Position numbers and translations under genes: made by a program. From Ascoidea rubescens DSM 1968 (Eukaryota; Ascomycota; Saccharomycetes; Ascoideales; Ascoideaceae): DNA of 64,000 nt. The notes under the pieces were generated by a model. That model was not told where the DNA came from and made no database searches. It saw nothing but the letters and a program-made list of their open reading frames with translations. The stretch covers positions 2,423,428-2,487,427 of the forward strand of contig NW_017962913.1 in NCBI RefSeq assembly GCF_001661345.1. The letters are read 5' to 3'. Shown here piece after piece: positions 1 through 11,067 of this stretch (position 1 is its first letter; each line of letters begins with the position of its first letter).

Positions 1-239
1 GACTTTTCCAATATCCAAATGTTAATATGTGCCCAAATAATAATAAACAATAGATGCCCAAAGGTCAGTAGTAAAGTCAGTTTCAAAGTCAAACCAATCA
101 TACTTGAGTCTGAGATGTGTTTTTCTTGCTCGATTTAAAGTTGGGACTGCTTGATCTATCTGCCATTTTCTTTTGAGGTGAATTTTAGACTATTTTTGGA
201 AGCTCTGATTACTGGATTATGTCTTTAGCCTGAGCAATA
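1..239. other. Intergenic, start of gene-poor region
   Basis: No supportable gene. AT-rich sequence leading into the retrotransposon fossil that begins near 240; part of it may be older, unrecognisable element sequence. Confidence 0.4.
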
Positions 240-640
240 GATTTAGAAGAACAGTCGTGATGGAATGCTGGCTACTAGGGCTTTGCTTCAAATAGCCCTG
301 GCAAAAAAAGGTTATCTGGAGCTGCTTTCCACCAACTTTCTTCAGCATCAGCCAGTGAAGGCTGGAAGAACCCTAAAAACTATACTGACGTTTCTTGTTT
401 TCTTTTTTTTTCTTTTGAATTTCATTTGTTCTATTATCGTTTTCTTTCCTTTTCAGTACTTAGATGCACTTCATCTTTCTTCTAGAGAAATTTAGAATAT
501 AAGTGTTCACCAAAACTTACTCACTACAGTGAAATTGCAGTAACAGTGTAGTGACAGTGTAGTGACAATATATGCCGATGATATGTTGTTTGCTAGTGTC
601 AATTATACCTCTTGCAAAAAAGTGTTTCGATTTATTCCAA
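240..640 (+). mobile_element. Ty1/copia-type reverse transcriptase fossil
   Basis: Two short translated patches resemble a copia-type reverse transcriptase. The first (265-360) has the look of the palm-entry motif in which a small hydrophobic helix is followed by Ala-Lys-Lys-Gly and Phe-Leu. The second (about 548-580) reads IYADDMLFAS, the Tyr-x-Asp-Asp catalytic box. They occur in the expected order and at a plausible spacing. The copy is old and broken, with several interruptions, and I see no gag, integrase or terminal repeats. The family call rests on motif resemblance only. Confidence 0.5.
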
Positions 641-1911
641 AAAATGCCCTGCATCTGTCATTTTTTCCACTTTGTTTATCAATTAACATTTTCTAAATCA
701 ATCCAACTGGAAAACAAACTGCCACTTGACGTAAATTAAACTTATTGATAGAGTTTCAGATGACTTTCAAGTGGACTTACTATGAACGCACTTTGTATGA
801 GGATATCAATCTTGATGAAATTCATAACTTTACTTGTTTTCTCTTTGCTTTATTTTTTTATAATTCTAACGTTTATTTGTATTTACAACTATTCTTATTC
901 GATTATTCCCTATTTATCCAATAATTGGCAATCTTTTGTTAGTACATTTATATCTAATGCTCCGTTGTTGCTCAACAAACAAAAGCAAATTTTTTGACCT
1001 CTATTTTGCTCTTGTTTTTGCCTCTTTGAGAAACTTTTTTTCTCCAATACAATCAAGACTCCTTAATAATCCACAATATATTAATATTATTTGAAAAATT
1101 CCAAAATTCTTGATTTGTTCCTGGCTTGCTTCTTGTGGTTCCATGAGGGTTTTTGGCTCCAATACTTTGTTATAATACACACCTATTTAATGAAAAATTT
1201 GTTGTTTTTTTGATTAAATTAAAAACCAATCAATTAAAAAAAATGAAAATTAATTTAATGGTTATCAAAAAATATAATTATATATATATATACGTATATA
1301 TGAAAAAGGGCATTTTTTCAACATGTTGTATCCGACCAAAGTCTTTTTATATAACTTTCTGGTTTAATTCTCTCATTTTGTCACTAATCACATGAGTAAA
1401 CATGGATTCAAATTCAAATTCAAAGTGCTAATTTTCTCGCTGCTTATTTTTGAGTTTGCTAATTATACGTAACCTCTCCAAACCGGAGAAGCGGTTTTTC
1501 ACTTACATGATTTTGAGAATTGAATTCTATCAAAGAATAACGATAATTTCATGCAAATTTCCCTTTTTTTTTTTTTTTTTTCTTTTTATTTACAAACCAA
1601 CGCAAAAAGAAAAAAAAAATTAAATGCATTTCTATTAACCGTTATTGCAAGTTCTATGTTACGCTTGTTCTATTGCGAAATACACAATAGATTCAAATTC
1701 ATCACATTATAATTTCAATCAAATTCAATTATACTCAGGAATTTGGCTACTGAAAATGAACGGAAAGTGTCCGCGGAAATTCCTTGATTTGCTGATAAAT
1801 CGTATTTTTTTTTAGCTCACAGTGTCCTTTTTCAAATTTGACCGCAACCTAACATAAGTAAACGAGAAAATTTTTCAATATAACTAAACTGATAGAAAAG
1901 ACAATTAAAGC

Positions 1912-2045
1912 AAAATAAAAATAAAAATAAAAATAAAAATAAAAATAAAAATAAAATAAAAAGAAAAGAAAAGAAAAATAAAATATAATAAAATATTAAA
2001 TAAAATAAAAATAAAAACAAAAATAAAAATAAAAATAAAATAAAT
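1912..2045. repeat. A-rich 6-nt minisatellite
   Basis: Imperfect tandem array of an ATAAAA-type unit, interrupted in the middle by AAGAAAAG-type variants. It sits in gene-poor DNA. Similar arrays recur at about 4205-4290, 6965-7065, 10795-10900 and 41728-41777. Confidence 0.8.
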
Positions 2046-2830
2046 TGTTTCCTCTCAAAAATGACTTCCCTGAAATTTAGCTAATGGTCATCATAAAGTA
2101 CAACTTTTTACAATGTGTTAAACAAATAAATCTGAAATAACGGTTATTTGTGAAATTTTTTTACTGATTATTTTAATACTAATCTTATTCACTAGAATCA
2201 AGAAAATCAAGAAAATCATATCAAATATGCTTTGTCAAACAAATCACTATGGTCATACTTAAAATTACCAGTTTGGATAAATATCTCATGGTCTTATTAA
2301 ACTTTTTGCCAGTTGGGTTGTCAGACTAAGTTAATAAAACAATTTAAATCATTCTGTTCAGTCATGATAAAAATTTTCCTTGTATCACTATTTTGCAACA
2401 TTACAACAAACTACCATTTCTTTAAAGTTTTTGACTAACGTGTTCTCATCCAAAATACTAATAACAAAAGGGATTATCTCCTTTAAATTTGACAGTCCCA
2501 AATGGTTGTTTCCTTTGCCAACAAGGGCGTTGTTTTTGTTTATCTACTGGCTTGGTCATTGAATAATTAATGAAACAGTATTTAGCGAAAGAAATTTGCT
2601 ATTGTACTACCTTTCTTCAGCTCAATTCTGCGTTTTGACAATTTTTCAATGGTTTTATATGATCCGATAGAACCAGTGTTAGTTGACAGTAAAATAAGAA
2701 ACCCAAAAATAATTCAATCTCACTGATTATTGCTTTTTCTCGGTCACTTGTTCGGTGGTGTGCGACCAGAAATACAAGGCGCCTGGTAGTGGGGGCTCAC
2801 ATTGGGAAAAGGTGGACAATTTCCGACAAA

Positions 2831-2857
2831 AACAGGAAACAGGAAACAGGAAACAGC
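2831..2857. repeat. 7-nt AACAGGA tandem repeat
   Basis: Nearly four perfect head-to-tail copies of AACAGGA, beside a slightly GC-enriched patch. Function unknown. Confidence 0.8.
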
Positions 2858-5691
2858 TAAACTATGGGTGAAGCAGCTATTAATCAATGGTAAAATAATA
2901 TTTTGGAAAAAGGAATTTCTGAATAATAATCTGCAAAAATACAGGCACTGGATAGGCTGAACAGATCCTGGTTTGTCAGATGGTTTAGGTTCTGCCCTAA
3001 GTTGATTCCAGTTTTATCCGGATCCTGTTAGTGCCAAACTTAATGTTGCTGAATTTAACCGTTGTCGGTTTACACTGTCCAAACGGGACTCCTGAAATAA
3101 GCTCGTAATTACACCAGCTCATTACTTTTTGGCTAGTGTCAGTGCACACAACCTTCCAAACAGTCAACTTATAGCGTGTTACCAAAAAATATTCGCTTCT
3201 CTTCAACTGGCTTCTATCTTTTTGTCATAACTTTGGTGATTTTATTTAAATTTCTCATCATTGGACAAATTTTTATCTTGCTCAGAAATTTTATAATTTG
3301 TGCCTTGTTTTAAAAAGCCCATTTGAATTGCAAACTCTCTCCAATGGTTGACTGTGAGATAAATCCAACTGTAATTTATTCTGGCTTTCCAACTCGTTTT
3401 TATAGGGTTTTGTTCTGGTTGAGTTTTTGATTATATCTGCTCTTGTTTTAGTTTGTTTTCCTTTTATATTACTGTTCTGTATTTCTCTTTTTAATCTTTG
3501 TTTTTAATTTTTTTTTCTTTCAGCATTTCCATTTATATTTAAGAATGTCATATACTATATTACTCTCCATAACTTAGTATCTGTTGGTGACGTTTTTTTT
3601 GGTAAAAAGGAACACATCTAGATGAAGAACTGCTATTTTGTTTCAGTTCTTGGTTAGTTAAAATATCAAGTTTGAAACAACCCTTTATAGAACAATGTTG
3701 ATGCAATGAGCTATCTCATGAATTGACACTACTTTCGAATTTTGAACCACTGCTGACTGTCTTCTGTGATATCATAATATTGCATCATGTTAATGTGAAC
3801 TTGGATAGTATTGCTTATTGGTTTATCCAGTTGTTTCTTTAGCCAGCTTAATAATCACCCAAATCCTACAGGCGGATGGAAATCATCCATTGAAGATCAT
3901 ATGTTATCCAACTTAATGCTTAATTTTCCTCCATTGCAATAAAACTATCCTTTCGAACTACCGACCAAATGTCATTTAATGAAGTTGACACAAAAAATGA
4001 CCCTATACATGCTTCTAGGCTGATCCCTTTTATATAAAGAATTTCAATCTAATATATGAATTTTTATTATGGAAAGAATTTTAAAGTCTATTTCTTGCTA
4101 CTTATATTGGATTCACAGTGATTCACTATTGCTTTTTAATTGGTTGGCATAAAGAACTCTTCAAAGATAGCATTTGTATTGTTATAATCGTTATATGAAA
4201 AGTGGAAATAAACAAAAAAATAAAAACAAAAACAAAAACATTAACAAAAACAAAAACAAAAAAAAAAAATAAAAAACAAAAAACAAAAACCAAAAGAGAA
4301 ACAAGAATAATTCGGTTGGTATAAATATATTTTTTCGATATTTCGAATTACGTCTAATTCAATACTTGTCCACACTGTTTATTGTTTGTATTATGCTCAA
4401 AGCAAGGTTAATATGGCAATAGTTCCTCTAATTTCATCATTTTTCATGTTACTAGATAACGATACTAATTTACTGTACTTCAATGCTTTGGAAAGTAAAG
4501 GGACTTAATCTTATGTTTAAAAAAAATATCTGAAAGAAGGATTTACTGCTTTTGATCCCTTTTTATTACATATCAAGTGATGATAGATTTAGCCATTGGT
4601 GTATTTTCTATCTTTTTCCACGGTTTAATTCAACAAAACTGGTTTGTGCTCAATATTGCTATAATGCCTAGTTTCAAAGGGCTGTTTTTTTGTTCTCAAT
4701 CCTTTGTGAATAATTTTCAACAATAGCTTTTGCTTTTTGTTTTGTTTTGTTTTGGATACCATATTACCAAAAATCAATCAATTCTGGAACGATTACCTCA
4801 GTATTTCATCTAAACAAAGGGGCAGTTTAGACACCTTGAGTTTTTTAGTTTTATTATGAAATTTTTAATTTAACCCTTAATAGCATCAACAGACAATAGG
4901 GAATATCTCAGTAATTTCACATACAAACTGCCAATATTTTTGGTTTTTATAGCTGGAATCAAAATTTTAGCCTGTTCATTTCATCTTGAATTAAAATATA
5001 TGTCTTTTGTCTTGCCTACTATTTTCCAATCATAAGCTGTTTTCCTGGATCTTCTAGTCTTTCCTAAAAAATTTTATTATAATTTCAAATTTTTTCATAA
5101 TTGTACATGCACTTTATGTGTATCTACTTTGGAAAAAGAAATAAAAAAAAAGGTAGATGGACTTGTCTCAGGAAAAATTCCTTCATTCTTCTAAAAACAT
5201 TCTCGATTAGGAATAGACCCAATGTTTATCAATAAACTCATAAATTCATAAATTCATATAAATATTATTATATTGTATTGTATTTTTGTATCTTTAAAAA
5301 TTAGCCAAATATTTTAGTCAATAAAAATTGGTTATAGTCTGTTACTGAACCGTTTGCCTAAAAATACCTTACAAATTAGGTTATTGAAACCTTTTTTTTC
5401 CTCAAAACCTCTAGTTAATTATAAAAACATAAACAAAGAAAAAAAATAATCGTTCATAAAAATTTCAGTGATGACTAAACAAAAAACTGTTTATTAGGAG
5501 CAATAAATAAAATTAAATCGCTTGTAAATTAATATGTAAAATATAAAATATAAAATATAACATATAAAATATAAAATGTTCTCAAATAAGTAGCAATAAA
5601 TGAATGCATTTTTCCATAAAAAAACCAATTAAAATATAAACCAATCAAAAATACATTGTCAAAAAAAAATTATCTGGAAATTAATCACAAA

Positions 5692-6444
5692 TTATTTGTG
5701 TTTTTTAAAATACTTCTTCATGTTGTTTTCTTGGGTTTCAAAATTTTGAATAAACAAGCCCTTTTCTGCCTCAGTGAAATTTGAAAATAATTTATTGTGA
5801 AAAATCATTGCATAGGCATTTAATAAATCAATTCTCGAGTTAGTTAGCTCCCTATTTGTGACTTGCAAATACGATTTGAGATTAGCTATACCAAGATCAT
5901 TCCAATTTCTTGGTGATACCAAAAAGTGTTGGAGATGAGATAAAGCAATGTTCAATCTTTTTAAAGAATCAGCCAAAGAGTTATATAGGAGAGCACCTGA
6001 GAAAACAAAAAATCTTCTACTCGATTCATCTAGTCTTGGAGAATTCAAAGTAGAATTGAAAGTGTTTAAATTCACAGCAACTTCATTCATAATGGGAAAT
6101 CTTTGAGTGAATTTTAAAAAAAATTCACCAATCACATATACCAACAGAAAACGATTAATAACCAAATAAGAAGACCCATTAAGCAAGTACGTATGTTCAA
6201 AATCATTAAAAGATTTGATAAGAGACTGTAGTTTTCCTCTGGTTTGAAAAGAGTGTTGGAGAGTTATCTGCCATTCTGATGGGTTTTTTTTATAAATGTC
6301 AATGAATATATTGTTAACAAAGTTAAAGATTTTGATTGCCTTTTTCTGGTTTGAGAACACTTCAACAAAACAATTTCTAAAATAATCATGTTCTGAGGCA
6401 GAAGGAAGTGGTGGTGGTAAATTTTGATTTGTACCTGCCATCAT
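5692..6444 (-). CDS. Hypothetical protein, 250 aa, isolated
   Basis: I do not recognise this protein. It has an ATG start (two consecutive Met), a Pro-rich N-terminus (PPPLP near residue 10), and then mostly helical, hydrophobic/charged sequence to a Lys-rich end (KKYFKKHK). There is no signal peptide and no clear membrane segment. Its residue composition is that of a normal soluble protein rather than of random AT-rich DNA, which is the main reason for calling it a gene. It stands alone: the next gene is over 4.6 kb away on one side and there is none for over 5.6 kb on the other. It could be a lineage-restricted gene, or a fast-evolving protein whose homologues are too diverged to recognise by eye. 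Confidence 0.7.
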   Translation of the reverse strand: MMAGTNQNLPPPLPSASEHDYFRNCFVEVFSNQKKAIKIFNFVNNIFIDIYKKNPSEWQITLQHSFQTRGKLQSLIKSFNDFEHTYLLNGSSYLVINRFLLVYVIGEFFLKFTQRFPIMNEVAVNLNTFNSTLNSPRLDESSRRFFVFSGALLYNSLADSLKRLNIALSHLQHFLVSPRNWNDLGIANLKSYLQVTNRELTNSRIDLLNAYAMIFHNKLFSNFTEAEKGLFIQNFETQENNMKKYFKKHK

Positions 6445-8639
6445 TTTTGGTTTTTCAAAAGAAAAAATAAAAAAAAAGAAAAAATAAAAAAAAAGAAAAA
6501 ATAAACTATGATCTCAATAAAAATTTTTGTTTTTAAAATTTAGTATAATATGCTATTTATCACTTGTTTTGTGTGGAAAAATTTTATTGTTATTCATGTG
6601 GGAGGAAAAGCATAGAATTTTGGCTATATTTATACCATTCATTCAAACTAGATTTTTCTAAGATTTTTCCAAGGTCCTTCTAAGATCTTTCTACGATATT
6701 TCTGCAAAATTGTAAAGAAAATAGTTAGAGCAGTGAGTCAATTGACCTTTTAGGTTTTCATTAGTATTAGTTTTGTAATACAATAATAAAATTAACCTTA
6801 TTGATAAATTCAAAACAATGCCTAACAAAAGTTATTCAATACGATATTTCTTAGAGGATAAAATTAATAAAAAATTAGATATAGTAAAATTGTCTTTTTG
6901 ACAATGTATTTAACTTGAGTGTTCCCAAAGAAAAATATGGACCTTGATAATAATTAATAATTCACAAAAACAAAAAACAAAAAACAAAAAATAAAAAATA
7001 AAAAATAAAAAATAAAAAATAAAAAATAAAAAATAAAAAATAAAAAATAAAAAATAAAAATCAAACTATGATTTTAAATTGAACACAGTTCAGGAAAGAG
7101 GAATAAGAGAAAAGACAGCTATTCCACGGTTATTACTAGGCGAGGTCTGGCTATTTGAACAAAGAAAAATTGTTGGAATGGAAAAAGTCAATTGTTAAAT
7201 TTTCGAAAAACAGAATTGTTTTGTTTTGATTTGGTTTTTGCAATCTGTGATTTGATTGGTATTAAAATGGATACATGAATGGTTTGATTATTTTTTTTTT
7301 TTGCAAATGATCTGTCTTTAAAATTCTTCTTGCTTGAAGTACAAGGCTGCATTTTAGACTGGATAGAAGAATTTTACTTTTGCTTAACATGATTTGGTTT
7401 GAACGTACAGAATCAATAGGAAATTTGACATGAGTTAAAAGCTGTTGAATTCTTTTGTATATGTATTTTAGAATTGTGAAATAGCAGGTTATTAAATGAA
7501 ACCAAAAAAAAAGTGAAACATTTGTTTTATATGAAATTTCTAAAAACCAATTCTTAGATTTTTAGTTGGGATAAATCAATTACAAAAATTAGGTTACATT
7601 TTGAATTTTTTGAATTTCAATCATCCTAAATAATCACTCAAAATAACTTAATTATATTTGGCGATATCAGATATTTTATTTTTTCAGGATGCATTGATTG
7701 TTTATATCAAAATTTAATTGTTTCAACAGTTGTTTCCTTGTTTGTTTCATTAGTAAAAAAACATAAAATCAATAAAATTGATGTTAAGTTTTACTCAAGA
7801 TCAGTAAGGAGAAAACATGCCTGGTGGAGAAGACTCAAACTCAAAAACAAAACAAAAGTCATTGAAAGCAACAACCAAAAGAACTTTTAACAGGCCCTAT
7901 GCTTGATAAATGAAAGGAGTTGAATATAGTTGAGATTAGATTCTTACTACCAACTGTTTCAAAAATTTAGCGTTAAATGATAAATATTGCTGTTTGCAAT
8001 CTCTTTTACTAAAGAAAACCAGAACAATTTTTTATTCAACAGTCAAGCTGACTAATAACATGTATTTATGTGTTTTAGGAATTTTTATTCAGATAATTAA
8101 CAGACTATTTCAAAATTATTAATCTGAAGTGCTCTTGAGTATTTTAGCGTAGCAAAGAAAAAGATAATGTTTTAAGTTATAAATGTCGAAGATAACTAAA
8201 ATTCAACAGAAAAATCCACAAATGCTAATTCTCATACATTTTAAAGCAAAAGTGATCAACCAGGCGATAAAAAGGCAATATTAATGATAAAAAAAAACTA
8301 CTTTCCACAAGCAAACTAATAATGGCAGTCTGTTATAATAAAAACCAAGCTAAACAGTTTGGTTTAAAGCAAAGCATGAAAAGACACATTTTTTAGTATT
8401 TTTTAGTGGTTATTTTTGGCTTTTATAAACTTTTATATAAAATTTTTAGGGCTTTAGTTTCATGGCTGATTGTTTTTTTTCAATAAGTACCCTATTTTGC
8501 TAAAAGATATTAAAGTAGTAAAATAGTCGGAACAGAGAAACACAGTAAAAGCCCATGCTTTGTATTTCTTTTTTAAAACGGGACATTGTTTGAACTGGAG
8601 TTCAGGCTTTCATATATGAAAAAATAGAAGTTCCCTATG
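6445..8639. other. Gene-poor AT-rich stretch
   Basis: No supportable gene. It contains A-rich simple repeats (about 6455-6505) and a 7-nt ATAAAAA-type array at about 6965-7065. A 29-codon ATG frame at 7817 was considered too short to call. Confidence 0.5.
6965..7065. repeat. A-rich 7-nt minisatellite
   Basis: About 14 near-perfect units: first ACAAAAA-type, then ATAAAAA-type. The orderly change from one variant to the other suggests expansion by slippage or unequal exchange. Confidence 0.85.
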
Positions 8640-9130
8640 CAACGAGAAATGATAGCAATATTATTTACAAAAAAACAAATAAGGCCTGAAAACAGTTTCA
8701 CATCAAATTCACAGAGCAAAAATCCTATATTTGCATATGCATGCTCATGTTTGGCCACAAATACTGTAAGCCATGCACTCTGTATTATTACGCATGCATT
8801 TGCAGAAGCAAAAACCAAGAGATAAGTGCCTGCACCTATTGTTTAAAGGCACATGTGCATAAATTTGCGTGGAACTGCGCGCCGGCAAACCTAATCGTCT
8901 TGGTTCTGCTGCCGATGCTCCTTGGGCTCTTTCTGACAACATAAAATCTCTGACTGGTGAAGGAGCTTCGACATATCCAGTCCTAAACAATCATCCAGAG
9001 TCCTGTGCTGCTGGCTGGCAAAGAAAACTGAAATACATATGGTTGCCCCAAGTCTGTGAACAATAAAGTCGATCAATTTGGAACACAGCTCTGGTTCGAC
9101 TGTTTTCGTGAAATGAGTACACAGATTGCT
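8640..9130 (+). mobile_element. Ty1/copia-type RNase H fossil
   Basis: Conceptual translation of the plus strand resembles the 3' end of a copia-type pol gene in the right order. First comes a Leu/Ala-Thr-Asn-Thr-Val patch like the reverse-transcriptase tail (about 8720-8790), then a Tyr-Cys-Leu-Lys patch like the YLKGT box (about 8835). At 8890-9030 follows the RNase H region (AADAPWALSDNIKSLTGE, then Leu-Asn-Asn and Trp-Gln-Arg-Lys). A TEIHMVA-like patch follows, where active elements have TEAEY. Base composition is more GC-rich than the surroundings. The copy is old and broken with multiple interruptions, and no terminal repeats were recognised. Confidence 0.55.
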
Positions 9131-9139
9131 ACCCATCTT

Positions 9140-11067
9140 TGTAGAGCGAGTTATTCTGTCCCATTAATTACATTAGAAATAGCAATATTCTTTTTCTCAG
9201 TCAGAAATCTGGTAATCTTCCTTTTTTATTTTGACTTTTGGCATTTTATTTAAAAGCTTTTAAACGAGTATGCTATGAAATATCTGGGAGCGGGCAGTGG
9301 AAATAATTTTTACCTTGTTTATCCGGTTTTGATGGTAAATTCCATAGCCCTTTAAATAATAATATTAGTTTTTTTTATCTAAAATAGATAGGCTCAGGAA
9401 CAAAATTGAGTGTATTCTATCTAGTTTATAACACATTTTTTTGGTTGATTTGGTTAAAATTGTTATTTATGTGAGTTGTTTTTTTTTGTTATTTTTGTTA
9501 TTTTTGTTTTTAGATTGGTTTTCTTTTTGGAGAATTTTTGCTTGTAATTTTTTGTTGTAGTTTTTTTTTGTTTTTGGTGCTGAGGATAATTAATTGCACG
9601 AAAATCTATCTAATTTGTGCTTTAAGGCATAATCACCATTTGCTATTTGAAATTTGACATTATTATCTTGATTGCTGAGGATTATGAGATGATTATTCTG
9701 TTTATTACAAAACTTTTACCAAAAATGAAGTAGGCTAATCTATGAAATAAAACCATGAAACTATTTATAAAGATAAAATTCATGCTAAACGTTTTAGATC
9801 ATACAATATTTTTTGCTCCATTTCAAGTTTCCAGTCAAATAAAAAGCAATATATTTTGGAATCAAATGGCATTGCAATTTTAATATTATTTAATCAGCAA
9901 ATCATCTTTGAATATAATTCAAACATTTTGCATTTTCTGTGACTTCTTTATAAATTCGATTTAATATTTATTAATTCTTTTAAATAAATAAATGCTAATA
10001 AATATGATCAATATAACCGCAAATCTTTGCTACAATTCTTAATTTGTAATTTTTATGAAATTAAGAATGATCAACACAAGATAATAAGATCTTGCTAAAT
10101 AATATGAAATGTGTTAATTAGTATTGTTTTACATTGTTATAGGAAATGAAATCAGCAGTATCTTGAACGCAATTAGAAACACAAATAATACCATTAATAT
10201 TATCTTCGTATCATCAATATCATGTTTTGTACTATCAAAAACCCTCAAAAATATTATCAATACAATCATTATAAAGTTTAAAGGATGAACAAAAATAACA
10301 ACAAATATGTTTTAAATTATCATTTACAAGAAAGAAAAAAAAAAAATGGTGCTATTACAACAAATGATTACCAAAAACTAATCAAAATTCCAGACTTTTA
10401 TTTATAGAACACCTCAAAATCTTTTGCTGATATTAATAATATGTCAAAATGGATCAGACTTATTTTTTAATTACAAGACATTGCTGTTTTGAAGTTAGAT
10501 TAAAAAATTGATCTTCTGATTTTCAATTCAAGTGATAGTATTTCCCATGGACTTCTTAAACAATTTACAACTTCAAGAGCTCAGACTACTAACCCCAAAC
10601 TTAATTGCGGGAGGAATCAATCCTTCAAAGTTTAGAATTAGTTTTTGTCACAAACGATAACTTTTAGTATTTAATGCCAGTTATCAAGGTTGAACAAATA
10701 TAAAACAGAAAATGAAAAAAAAAAAAAAAAAATGAAAGGAAAAAATAAAAAAAGAAAAAAAAAAGAAAAGGAGATTTAGTCAAAAAATGTAAATAACGTA
10801 AAAAAAACAAAAAACAAAAAACAAAAAACAAAAAACAAAAAACAAAAAACAAAAAAAAACGTAAAAAACAAAAAAAAACGTAAAAAACAAAAAAAAATGA
10901 AAATAAAACAGTGGAAAAGTAAGAAAATAACGATCCATACATTTGAAACTATCCTAAATCCCTCAGTAAATTGATAATCAAAATAAATAAACATCAGATG
11001 AGCAATAATATAGCTTTTATCAAATATTCGTTCAAACTAAGTCTCTAAAAGGAATAATTAATTAATT
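9140..11067. other. Gene-poor AT-rich stretch
   Basis: No supportable gene. It contains an A-rich 7-nt ACAAAAA array (about 10795-10900) with interspersed ACGTAAAA variants. The last part is the 3' flank of DEG1. Confidence 0.5.
10795..10900. repeat. A-rich 7-nt minisatellite near the DEG1 3' end
   Basis: About seven perfect ACAAAAA units followed by longer units containing ACGTAAA. It lies about 170 bp beyond the DEG1 stop codon. Confidence 0.85.

Larger units (their letters stand above)
641..5691. other. Gene-poor AT-rich stretch
   Basis: About 5 kb without a convincing gene; open frames are short, AT-biased and lack recognisable motifs. It holds A-rich minisatellites (about 1912-2045 with a 6-nt ATAAAA-type unit; about 4205-4290) and a 7-nt AACAGGA tandem at 2831-2857. 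A locally more GC-rich patch lies at about 2740-2870. No tRNA or structured RNA was recognised. Confidence 0.5.

Noticed and set aside
3845-3955. Weak gag-like patch (plus strand)
   Set aside because: A few residues recall copia-type gag, but there is no second motif; insufficient to call an element part.
7817-7906. 29-codon ATG frame with Lys/Thr-rich product
   Set aside because: Too short and simple in composition to separate from chance without expression data.
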